A stretch of 7,377 nucleotides of DNA from Oligosphaeraceae bacterium (GTDB lineage: Bacteria > Verrucomicrobiota > Lentisphaeria > Oligosphaerales > Oligosphaeraceae): positions 1 to 7,377 of the forward strand of contig JAAYYJ010000075.1 in NCBI GenBank assembly GCA_012515455.1. The letters run 5' to 3'. The number at the start of each line of letters is the position of its first letter. The first letter of the stretch is position 1. Both the position numbers and the translations under genes were made by a program. The notes beneath the pieces were generated by a model. That model was not told the origin of the DNA and did no database searches. It saw only the letters and a list, made by a program, of their open reading frames with translations. Positions 1 through 6,015 of this stretch are shown in pieces.

Positions 1-8
1 AAAGACAT
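1..8 (-). CDS. 5' end of a further minus-strand gene, cut by the window edge
   Basis: Only the start codon and the next five bases are inside the window (Met-Ser-...), so the product cannot be named. The case for a real gene is its translation signal: on the minus strand AAGGAG (14-19) lies 5 nt before the ATG (8-6), the strongest Shine-Dalgarno in the window. The gene starts 93 nt after the lipoprotein stop, on the same strand. It could be the sixth gene of the operon or have its own promoter in the AT-rich stretch at 50-66. Confidence 0.6.
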
Positions 9-13
9 GTTTT

Positions 14-19
14 CTCCTT
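14..19 (-). promoter_or_regulatory. Shine-Dalgarno AAGGAG of the edge gene
   Basis: The plus strand reads CTCCTT, so the minus-strand transcript reads AAGGAG, followed by AAAAC and ATG. The match to the 16S anti-SD core is perfect and the spacing is normal. This site is the main evidence that a gene starts at position 8. Confidence 0.65.
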
Positions 20-22
20 GAC

Positions 23-39
23 TTGAGGGTTGTTGAGGG
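23..39 (-). repeat. Tandem heptamer TTGAGGG x2, 10-bp period
   Basis: TTGAGGG occurs at 23-29 and again at 33-39, separated by TTG. On the minus strand this is CCCTCAA twice, just upstream of the Shine-Dalgarno of the edge gene. The 10-bp period would place both copies on the same face of the helix, as with tandem binding sites. Two short copies could also be chance. Confidence 0.35.
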
Positions 40-86
40 CTCACAAGAGGTAAAAATAATAATATAGCCTCTGATTGCCATTCTTC

Positions 87-116
87 CCGGCAGCACCGCC
101 ATTACGGTACTGCCGG
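87..116 (-). terminator. Hairpin at the 3' end of the lipoprotein gene, no U-tract
   Basis: CCGGCAG (87-93) pairs with CTGCCGG (110-116). After one C/A mismatch, ACCG (95-98) pairs with CGGT (105-108), leaving a six-base loop (99-104) that contains the stop codon (102-104). The minus-strand transcript continues GAAGAATGGC, with no run of U, so this is not a canonical intrinsic terminator. It may protect or pause the 3' end of the operon mRNA, or help terminate together with the AT-rich stretch about 20 nt further on. Confidence 0.4.
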
Positions 117-1016
117 TTCTGCCGGACTGCGGCTGGAGTCGGTGACTATCCTGGCATGGGCCTGGAAGATCTTGAAGAACAGGTCATATTCCAGCGAATT
201 CGGTTCAATAAAGCTGCCGCGGTTGAAATTGTTCCAGCTGGAGACGCAGATAATCTCCGCCGGGCTGAGCAAGGCCTGGCGCAAGGCGTCCGTAAACTGT
301 TCGCCCTGACCGCGCGGGACCGCCCAGCGGTCATGGTATTTCGGCAGCAGGTGGGCGTTGCCGCCGTTGTCGGCGGCGATGACCCAGGTGAATCCCCGCT
401 GCACCTGGCCGGGGGGGGCGCTTCTGGCGGGCCAGTAGCCCCCGAAGTGGACATACCCCAGCGCGCCCTGGTATTGCCCCAGCAGCTTGACATTCTGATC
501 AAAAAACAGCAACGCGGTGCCGGCAAATTTCAGGGCATTGGTTTTGTCGGCGAAGCCCTGCTGGCGGAAGAAGGTCATGGCATTGTCGAGCTGGAGAGTA
601 AATTCATTCGCCATGGGGGAGAGGACAATGCCCACGCGCAGGGGCATCGCCTGGGCGGCGGCCAGGGCATAAAACCGGTGCACGCGCTCAAGCGTGGTGG
701 CCTTGGCGAGATGCTCGGGAGTGAAAAACAGCAGCACGGCCTGAAACCCCGCGGCTGACAAGCGCGCCAGGTCTCTCTCCATGCGGATATCCGTCCAGCC
801 ATTGTAGTCCGGCACCGGGCGGGCGTAACTGATGCTGTTCTGCTGCTGCCAGCAGGGATAAGGATAATACTCCACCCAGAATTCGGGACGCCGGCCGGAC
901 GGCCGCGGAATAGGGGCGGCGGTCAGGCCGGAGTGGTCGCGGAACGGGTCCAGGCTGCAGGAGGCAGCGAAGAAACACAGAACCAGAACCAGTAATAAAA
1001 GACGCGGCAAATTCAT
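102..1016 (-). CDS. GH99/WbsX-like lipoprotein, catalytic glutamates apparently replaced
   Basis: A 304-residue protein. It begins with a lipoprotein signal: positively charged MNLPR, a leucine-rich core, then AASC at 17-20, which makes Cys20 the lipidated residue. Ser at +2 favours the outer membrane under the E. coli rule. The rest resembles the GH99-like/WbsX/GH71 group of (beta/alpha)8 proteins. Markers are FWVEYYPYPCWQ near 46-57, a helix then AAGFQAVLLFF at 88-98 and the C-terminal signature SSWNNFNRGSFIEP at 259-272. In GH99 endomannosidases that signature is of the type S(F/W)NEWHEGTQIE, and the two glutamates after Asn are the proposed catalytic pair. Here they align with Asn263 and Arg266. 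The protein may therefore be a glycan-binding relative or use other residues. At about 304 residues it is somewhat short for the group. The ATG (1016-1014) overlaps the upstream gene's TGA as ATGA, so translation is probably coupled. The lipoprotein call is firm, the family fairly firm, the substrate unknown. Confidence 0.75.
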   Translation of the reverse strand: MNLPRLLLLVLVLCFFAASCSLDPFRDHSGLTAAPIPRPSGRRPEFWVEYYPYPCWQQQNSISYARPVPDYNGWTDIRMERDLARLSAAGFQAVLLFFTPEHLAKATTLERVHRFYALAAAQAMPLRVGIVLSPMANEFTLQLDNAMTFFRQQGFADKTNALKFAGTALLFFDQNVKLLGQYQGALGYVHFGGYWPARSAPPGQVQRGFTWVIAADNGGNAHLLPKYHDRWAVPRGQGEQFTDALRQALLSPAEIICVSSWNNFNRGSFIEPNSLEYDLFFKIFQAHARIVTDSSRSPAEPAVP

Positions 1017-1429
1017 ATTCCGGAACGGGATTTTTTAGGGCTGAAATCGGGGCAGTCCTGCATCGGCTCCACCTCCCGGTGATTGAGGGTGCATTGGCAC
1101 TTGAACGGAGTCAGGAAATTATAGTCGCAGTTCTTGCAGAAACGCCGCTCCTGGTTGTCCTGCAGCAGCGCCGCCGCATCCGCCTGCTCCGGGACCGCAT
1201 CATCGCCCAGCAGCTCGGACAGGGCATTGCGCGGCCGCGCGGGCGCCAGGGCCGGAGCCTTGCCCGCTGGAGCCGTATCCGGGGCGGGGAGCTCATGCTG
1301 GCAGAAAGCGCAGACCAAGTACTCGCGGGTCACGGTGAAATCGGTGTACTCGCGTTTGCTTTTGACCACGGAGCGGGCCTGGCAATGTTGACAGAAGAAG
1401 GAATCTCCCGGGGCTAGTTTGGCAGCCAT
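1013..1429 (-). CDS. Small double zinc-ribbon protein, function unknown
   Basis: A 138-residue soluble protein with two cysteine clusters and no signal peptide. The N-terminal module has C13xxC16 and C40xxC43, a classic four-Cys zinc ribbon around a basic beta-rich stretch (SVVKSKREYTDFTVTREYLV). A linker rich in Ala and Pro (about 47-70) and an acidic stretch (71-92) follow. The C-terminal module has C98xxC101, C111xC113, His117 and C126, enough for a second metal site. The start is ATG with GAGGT about 4 nt upstream. It begins 36 nt after the AlbA_2 gene and overlaps the lipoprotein gene by 4 nt (ATGA). I do not recognise a named family with a known role. Zinc ribbons of this kind bind nucleic acid or mediate protein contacts, so a regulatory or adaptor role is possible but is inference. 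The reading frame itself is well supported by the cysteine spacing and gene packing. Confidence 0.75.
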   Translation of the reverse strand: MAAKLAPGDSFFCQHCQARSVVKSKREYTDFTVTREYLVCAFCQHELPAPDTAPAGKAPALAPARPRNALSELLGDDAVPEQADAAALLQDNQERRFCKNCDYNFLTPFKCQCTLNHREVEPMQDCPDFSPKKSRSGI

Positions 1430-1465
1430 AAGACCTCGGAGGAAAAAGGGTTCGGTTATTCTGGG

Positions 1466-2752
1466 TCAGCGGCAGAGGAAGCTCAGCAGCGCGTTGGCGG
1501 TGGCGCGGGCCTGACCGTCATTCTGGCTGTAATTGAAGCGTTCGCCAATTTCACGGTAGACATGGGCTGCGGTGCTGGCGGCAGCCCCGCCTTCCAAATC
1601 GCCGGCGGTGCGGGTTTTGACAATCCTGATGTCGTGGATGTGGCAGCGGTGCTGAGATTGACCGTTTTGACCATTGGGGAGCAGATTAAGTTCCAGGGTG
1701 TTGTTGAGGCTGAAGAACAGTGTCAGCAGCTCACTGCCCAGCCCAAGCTGGGTGAACAGCTCACCGGCCAAAGCCAGCACGATGGCGCATAATTGCGCCA
1801 GGGCCTTGCCGGCTATGGCCGGCCCCGGCAGCTCCGGCAGCAGCACCGCACAGTAGAACAGACCATCCGGGAACAGTTCCAGGAAGTATTTCTGCGGGGC
1901 CGCGGCGTCCTTGGGATGCACCCGCAGAGAGTTGTTGGTGGCATAAATGACCTGCTCCTGCGGATTGGGCAGCGGCCAGGGGAAATTATGCAGACTGGGA
2001 CGCTCCAGGCTGTCCACTTGCCGGCGCCAGTCGGTCAGCGACAGCAGCTTGCGACGCTGCTGCAGATGTACCGCGGCCTCGAAAAAAGGCTTCTCCCGGG
2101 TCACCCGGTTGCCCAGATATAAGCGGGAATTGTTGCCGGCGCCCTGCAGGAGGTCGGTGAATTGCTCTTCGGCGGCGGGCTCGGCGGCCTGGCGGTCCTC
2201 ATACAGGATGCCGCGCAGCATGCGTCCGAGCAGCTGGCGCTGGTTGCGCAAAGCCCGCTGGATAATGCCGTGCAGTTCGCTGGAGCGGTAGGCGGCCCGG
2301 CTGCGGGCATCGGTGGTGCGGATGTAGAACACCCCCCGCTGCAGTTCGTCATCACAGACGTCGTTGCAGATGTGGGGGAGATTCTTGAACGGATAGACCA
2401 CCAGCACCACGTACAACTTCTCATCCAGCACCGGTTTGACCAGGTCGAATTCCACCGCCGGGTCGGCGTAGCGGTTGATGGTCTGGCCGACGCTGCTGGG
2501 GTCGAAGGAACTGGCCTGCTTTTCGTTCATGCCGGTATACTGGGTGGGGTTGCCGTTGGCATCCTCACCCACACCAATCACGATATAGCCGCCCGAGGTG
2601 TTGGCCAAAGCCATGGCATGACGGGCAAATTTCGCCCGCCCGCTGCGGCCAATGGCATTCCAATCCTGCGCGGCCTTGAAATCGAGCTGCTGATTTTCAA
2701 TGCCGCAGTAGATAATCTGCCGCCAGTCGGATTGCTGGGTGCTGATGTACAT
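1466..2752 (-). CDS. AlbA_2 (Schlafen-type) domain protein with unrecognised C-terminal half
   Basis: A 428-residue protein, probably cytoplasmic. Residues about 15-168 match the AlbA_2/Schlafen domain, annotated as a putative DNA-binding or nucleic-acid-associated fold. Visible are the opening E/Q-x-LDFK strand (EN..QLDFKAA, 19-28), the hallmark helix-strand ALANTSGGYIVIGVGED (48-64), and the closing strand GVFYIRTTDARSRAAYRSSELH (140-161). The remaining 260 residues carry none of the usual partners, such as a GHKL ATPase or a winged helix, that I can recognise. They include a hydrophobic helix (AIAGKALAQLCAIVLALAGELF, 312-333) that looks buried rather than membrane-spanning. The start at 2752 was chosen because the domain begins soon after it, it lies 25 nt past the GH78 stop, and the longer frame back to 2944 only adds Arg/Ser-rich translation out of frame within the GH78 gene. 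A weak CAGG lies 8 nt upstream. It is third in the operon. It may regulate transcription, but AlbA_2 proteins have varied roles, including RNA cleavage by some Schlafens. Confidence 0.8.
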   Translation of the reverse strand: MYISTQQSDWRQIIYCGIENQQLDFKAAQDWNAIGRSGRAKFARHAMALANTSGGYIVIGVGEDANGNPTQYTGMNEKQASSFDPSSVGQTINRYADPAVEFDLVKPVLDEKLYVVLVVYPFKNLPHICNDVCDDELQRGVFYIRTTDARSRAAYRSSELHGIIQRALRNQRQLLGRMLRGILYEDRQAAEPAAEEQFTDLLQGAGNNSRLYLGNRVTREKPFFEAAVHLQQRRKLLSLTDWRRQVDSLERPSLHNFPWPLPNPQEQVIYATNNSLRVHPKDAAAPQKYFLELFPDGLFYCAVLLPELPGPAIAGKALAQLCAIVLALAGELFTQLGLGSELLTLFFSLNNTLELNLLPNGQNGQSQHRCHIHDIRIVKTRTAGDLEGGAAASTAAHVYREIGERFNYSQNDGQARATANALLSFLCR

Positions 2753-2777
2753 AATCAGGACCTGGAGTTGAAAGAGT

Positions 2778-5174
2778 TCAGGCGCGGGCCACAAACTGCG
2801 CTTTGAGGATCGGGTATTCCGGATAAGCCTCCAGCACCGGAGTGAGGCCCTGCGGATGGCTGACCTCCACGGCCAGGCCGTCGCCCTGCCGCTGCCAGGA
2901 GACTCTGATCTCACCGGCGGGGGTGGGGACACCGCCTTGGGCATGGGTCAGATGCGCCGGGTAAGGCTGGACCAGGAATTCCCGATAGCCGGGCTGGCGC
3001 GGTTTGATTCCCAGGATGTACGCGTTGCAGAAGTAGGGCATCACGCTGCTCCAGGCATGACAGAGGCTGCCGGCTCCGCCCATGTCCTTGCTGCCGTAGG
3101 CGGTCTCCCAGAGCGAGGTCGCGCCGGCGAGCGCTACCGGGGTGAAGAGCTCTTGCAGGTAGTTGCTGATATGGGCGCGGCCGGCGGGACCAGTCTTCAT
3201 CATCGCCGCCAGGAAATATGCGAATGAGCCGAAACTGTTGGGTAGCAGCTTCCCGGCCAGCAGTGCATCCCTGAGCCGGGGCATCTTCTCTGCCGGAACC
3301 AGGTCGTTGGCCAGCATCACCGCCTGCACATGTTCGTAAGCCAGGTCATTCTGGCCGGGCAGCAGTGCGCCATACCAGCCCTGGCCTTCCTCCCAGAACA
3401 ATTTCTCCACTTTTTGCCCGAGTTCCGCGGCCCGGGCACCCAGTTCGGCCGCACGCGACTGATTCCCCAGGGCGGCGTGGATTTTGGCGGCGGCCTGGAG
3501 GCATTCGTAGAAATAGACATTGTACAGCGATTGGGGGTAGGTGTTCAGCTGATTCAAGTGACCGACCCATTCATAGAAATGCCAAATGCTCGCATCCGTG
3601 CCGGCGAAATACAGCCCGTATTCGGGGTCCTGCCGGCTGATGGCCTTGTCGATGATGACGTCGGCCAGGGCAATGTTCTCCTGACAGAGCTGCAGTGAGC
3701 CGCTGTGCAGGTAGTGCTCGTAAAGAGCCGCCACCCAGACCAGGGTAAACGAGGGTATGGGGCGAGTTCTGCCGCGGGCCGGGGCGACCTTGCCGAGGTA
3801 ATCGCCGCCGTCATAAGACTGAGCGACCAGATTGAGGGAGGCGGCGACGTAATCGTAATTCCCCCACAGGTAGTACCCGTACAGCATCTGCATGCGTGCA
3901 TCGTAAGTCCAGAGGGCCTGCTCGCGCCAGGGGCAGTCCTCATAATGGTCGTGCATGCAAAGCTTCAGGGTCGCGGCGGCGATTGCGTTGATGCGCAGCA
4001 GCATCCGGTCCTCGCAGTGGAATTCCGCTGCGCTGGGCAGGGGGACTTCCACGGGAACGATGCCAGCGTAATACAGCTGCAGGGGCACTTCCGGGCGGGC
4101 CGGGAAGGCGCTGAAATGCAGTTCCAGATATCTTGCCCCCAGGCGGCGGTGGCAGTAGGTGAATTCCTGCAGTCCGGCCGAGCTGTGGTATTGGTCGGCA
4201 AAATCGTAGCGGTTGAAGGTGCCCCGCACGCGTCCGTCATCGAGGTGCTCGCCGTGCGCGAGGTCCACGCGGGTCCCCTCCGGCAGGGCGAATTTGCAGG
4301 TCAGGAAGCCCGCGCTCTCCTGTCCCAAATCGATAATCAGGTAGTATCCGTCGCAGTCGTCCGGCAGAGGGGCAAAGACCAGCGGCTCGCAGCTGTCCCA
4401 GGACAGCTGGGGGATATTATGCCGACCCAGGTTGCCGCTGGCACGCAAAGACTCTTCCGTGAAGAAGGCGGCGTATTTTTCCGGCCGCAGCCAATCGCGA
4501 TAGCAGGTCTGCCCCGGCAGGGGCACTGGCTGGTCGCCGCCAACGGCAGCCGCTGGCCGTTTCAGATATCCCTGCTGGCAGACGCAGGTCGGCGGCCGGG
4601 GCAGTTCCAGCAGCGGCGGAATAGGCCGCGGGCGCAGGCTCTGCCAGTACGCTGCTTCGGCAGCGGAGTACTGGTACGCTGGCTTGCCGCCGTCGCCCTC
4701 GCTCTGGCGCCCGGCGTGATAGCAGAATTGCAGCCCGAGCTGGAAGGTCACCGGGGTGGCATTGGAGTCGTAGCTGGAGACCTTGCCGGCCAGCCAGCTG
4801 CGGTCGCTTAAACAGAGGATTTCAGCCCCGGCGGAAAACGCGGCTTTGAGGTATGGCTTCCCGGTCAGGTAGGTGTATGAATCAACCCCGATGTAATGCA
4901 CAATAACCGTAATCTCATTGCGGCCGGGATGGAAAAATTCGCTGACCTCGGCGGTCGAGTAGGTGCGGGTGTCGGGGTAGTCGGAGAACTGGGTCAGCGG
5001 GCAGCGCCGGCGATTGATCAGCAGCTCGAAAGTCGAATCGGCGGAAATCTCCACCGTGATGGGCTGGTCCGGCAGTGCCGGCAGATCCAGCTGGCGTTGA
5101 AAGGAGCGGTAGATATCCTTGCCGCAATCATCCGGTGCGGTCCAAATCCAGGCTGCTTGCTCAATGTTGTTCAT
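2778..5174 (-). CDS. Alpha-L-rhamnosidase, glycoside hydrolase family 78
   Basis: A 798-residue inverting glycosidase that should release terminal alpha-L-rhamnose. The N-terminus has the AxWIW motif and beta-sandwich typical of the family (about 1-115). A further beta region with DLGQESAGFLTC and HGEHLDDGRVR follows (about 282-317). The (alpha/alpha)6 barrel occupies about 383-722 and the C-terminal beta domain about 723-798, with VPTPAGEIRVSW. Catalytic residues are all present: HDHYEDCPWREQ gives Asp413 and Glu418 (proposed general acid), Asp425 follows in WTYDAR, and LWETAYG gives Glu690 (proposed base), with LCHAWSSVMPY after it. The spacing D-5-E-7-D fits the Bacillus GL1 RhaB active site. 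There is no signal peptide, so it probably acts in the cytoplasm on imported oligosaccharides. The ATG at 5174 puts AxWIW close to the N-terminus. A GTG at 5195 would add seven residues. Neither has a strong Shine-Dalgarno. The gene lies 36 nt after the SGNH esterase, which suggests joint action on acylated rhamnosides. The exact substrate, such as pectic rhamnogalacturonan or a plant glycoside, cannot be read here. Confidence 0.93.
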   Translation of the reverse strand: MNNIEQAAWIWTAPDDCGKDIYRSFQRQLDLPALPDQPITVEISADSTFELLINRRRCPLTQFSDYPDTRTYSTAEVSEFFHPGRNEITVIVHYIGVDSYTYLTGKPYLKAAFSAGAEILCLSDRSWLAGKVSSYDSNATPVTFQLGLQFCYHAGRQSEGDGGKPAYQYSAAEAAYWQSLRPRPIPPLLELPRPPTCVCQQGYLKRPAAAVGGDQPVPLPGQTCYRDWLRPEKYAAFFTEESLRASGNLGRHNIPQLSWDSCEPLVFAPLPDDCDGYYLIIDLGQESAGFLTCKFALPEGTRVDLAHGEHLDDGRVRGTFNRYDFADQYHSSAGLQEFTYCHRRLGARYLELHFSAFPARPEVPLQLYYAGIVPVEVPLPSAAEFHCEDRMLLRINAIAAATLKLCMHDHYEDCPWREQALWTYDARMQMLYGYYLWGNYDYVAASLNLVAQSYDGGDYLGKVAPARGRTRPIPSFTLVWVAALYEHYLHSGSLQLCQENIALADVIIDKAISRQDPEYGLYFAGTDASIWHFYEWVGHLNQLNTYPQSLYNVYFYECLQAAAKIHAALGNQSRAAELGARAAELGQKVEKLFWEEGQGWYGALLPGQNDLAYEHVQAVMLANDLVPAEKMPRLRDALLAGKLLPNSFGSFAYFLAAMMKTGPAGRAHISNYLQELFTPVALAGATSLWETAYGSKDMGGAGSLCHAWSSVMPYFCNAYILGIKPRQPGYREFLVQPYPAHLTHAQGGVPTPAGEIRVSWQRQGDGLAVEVSHPQGLTPVLEAYPEYPILKAQFVARA

Positions 5175-5210
5175 AATTCGATTCCGAGGCGGCACGAATC
5201 CGGTTGCGGG

Positions 5211-5858
5211 TTAAAAAAGCTCCTGGCTGTGCTTCAGCCAGGCATCGGCCAGCAGCTGATGCCCCGCCAGAGTCGGGTGCACGCCGTCGGTCAGCCAGTA
5301 CTCCTGGGGCATTTCCTGGCAAGCCTGGTTGAGAATCTGCTGGCAGGGCACAAATTGGGCGGCGAACTCCTGGGCCAGCTCGGTTACCACCTGCCGGCGG
5401 GCGTCCATCTCGGCCAGCCAATGCTCCTGCACTGCTCCGAACGGCAGCACGAAGGGCTCCATCAGTACCAACTTGACTGCCGGCAGGGCCGAGCGGGTCC
5501 AGCTGAGCAATTCACGGTAGATTCTGGCATACCGCGGCACTTCCACGCCGTTGGGGTTGCCGGGCACGTTGTCATGCCAGGTGTCGTTGACGCCGATCAG
5601 GATGCTGATGATGTCAGGGCGCAAATTCAAGGCATCACGGCGCCAGCGCGCATATAAATCCACCACCCGGTTCCCGCTGATGCCGCGGTTGTGGAACTGC
5701 AGGGAGTCGCAGCAGCGGTCGCGCAGCAGCCTGGCCGCGACCAGAGCCGGATAACCGCCTCCGAGCTGGGAATTCGGACGCCGCTCCTGCTCTACTTCGC
5801 GGCTGCGACCGACGTCAGTGATGGAATCACCCTGGAATACAATTATCTGATTCTTCAT
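5211..5858 (-). CDS. SGNH/GDSL-family hydrolase, probable carbohydrate esterase
   Basis: A 215-residue serine esterase of the SGNH fold, and the first gene of the operon. All four consensus blocks are visible: block I GDSITDVGR with nucleophile Ser12, block II NRGISGNR (58-64) with the oxyanion glycine, block III GVND with Asn91, and block V DGVHPT with Asp191 and His194. The length is normal for a one-domain enzyme of this family. There is no signal peptide or membrane segment. The relatives closest in motif style are acetyl esterases acting on sugars, including rhamnogalacturonan acetylesterases. Next to a GH78 rhamnosidase, a likely job is removing acyl groups from rhamnose-containing oligosaccharides so that the rhamnosidase can act. 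That specificity is inferred from the neighbour. I prefer the ATG at 5858, because block I then follows within ten residues. An in-frame TTG at 5864 is the alternative, and no clear Shine-Dalgarno precedes either. Confidence 0.9.
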   Translation of the reverse strand: MKNQIIVFQGDSITDVGRSREVEQERRPNSQLGGGYPALVAARLLRDRCCDSLQFHNRGISGNRVVDLYARWRRDALNLRPDIISILIGVNDTWHDNVPGNPNGVEVPRYARIYRELLSWTRSALPAVKLVLMEPFVLPFGAVQEHWLAEMDARRQVVTELAQEFAAQFVPCQQILNQACQEMPQEYWLTDGVHPTLAGHQLLADAWLKHSQELF

Positions 5859-5885
5859 GTCCAATTTTCTTGCTTGGGGTTATGA

Positions 5886-5899
5886 TGCGGCTGGCCGCA
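5886..5899 (-). other. Short hairpin in the operon leader
   Basis: TGCGGC (5886-5891) and GCCGCA (5894-5899) are perfect complements around two bases. It would lie in the 5' untranslated leader, about 28 nt before the SGNH start codon. A two-base loop is tight for RNA, so as RNA the inner pair would open. It may equally be a short protein-binding palindrome in DNA. Confidence 0.3.
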
Positions 5900-5929
5900 G
5901 CAGCCTTGGCGGCAGTGCAGGCATTCTAG

Positions 5930-5957
5930 AATATAAAAGCACTTTGCGGTTCGGCAA
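5930..5957 (-). promoter_or_regulatory. Probable sigma-70-type promoter of the SGNH-GH78 operon
   Basis: Read on the minus strand, TTGCCG (5957-5952; 4 of 6 to TTGACA) is followed after 16 nt by TATATT (5935-5930; 5 of 6 to TATAAT). An overlapping TATTCT gives 18-nt spacing. Transcription would begin near 5923, leaving a leader of about 65 nt before the ATG at 5858. The -35 coincides with a CGGCAAA half-site and the start region with the palindrome ATTCTAGAAT, which suggests regulation. The assignment uses E. coli consensus, which may not hold for this host. Confidence 0.5.
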
Positions 5958-5981
5958 ACGCAAGCGGCAAAATATTTGCCG
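5952..5981. promoter_or_regulatory. Candidate operator: CGGCAAA half-site plus 17-bp inverted repeat
   Basis: CGGCAAAATATTTGCCG at 5965-5981 is a perfect 7-bp inverted repeat around ATA. A third copy of CGGCAAA, in direct orientation, lies at 5952-5958, 13 bp before the first arm and on top of the predicted -35 of the minus-strand operon. A dimer bound here could block or assist that promoter. The regulator is not identifiable, since none of the genes in the window is a standard LacI, GntR or AraC protein. Confidence 0.5.
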
Positions 5982-6015
5982 TGGCAGGGTGCGGGACTAA
6001 GACTGCTCCCTGCCA
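5982..6015. other. Inverted repeat / possible hairpin
   Basis: TGGCAGGG (5982-5989) pairs with CCCTGCCA (6008-6015). After one T/T mismatch, GC pairs with GC (5991-5992 with 6005-6006), leaving a 12-base loop. It directly abuts the CGGCAAA inverted repeat. No U-tract follows on either strand, so it is not an intrinsic terminator. It may be a leader structure of the plus-strand gene or a second binding site. Confidence 0.35.

Noticed and set aside
87..116. Canonical rho-independent terminator
   Set aside because: The stem is good, but the transcript after it lacks a U-tract. It is kept only as a 3'-end hairpin with lowered confidence.
75..758. 227-codon plus-strand open frame over the lipoprotein gene
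   Set aside because: It is the antisense shadow of a gene with a lipobox, a family signature and an ATGA overlap with its neighbour.
1430..1465. Promoter or terminator between the AlbA_2 and zinc-ribbon genes
   Set aside because: The 36-nt gap holds only the GAGGT ribosome-binding site and a short pyrimidine run on the minus strand. No stem or promoter hexamers are visible.
2753..2944. N-terminal extension of the AlbA_2 protein by 64 residues
   Set aside because: The extension overlaps the end of the rhamnosidase gene, reads as Arg/Ser/Pro-rich out-of-frame sequence, and is not needed for the AlbA_2 domain. The start at 2752 leaves a normal 25-nt gap.
3705..4811. 368-codon plus-strand open frame opposite the rhamnosidase gene
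   Set aside because: It lies fully antisense to a gene with an intact GH78 active site. Its translation is rich in Gly, Ala, Val and Gln without a recognisable motif, as expected from the complement of a GC-rich coding frame.
4896..5657. 253-codon plus-strand open frame spanning the GH78-SGNH junction
   Set aside because: It runs antisense through two well-supported genes and has no motif of its own.
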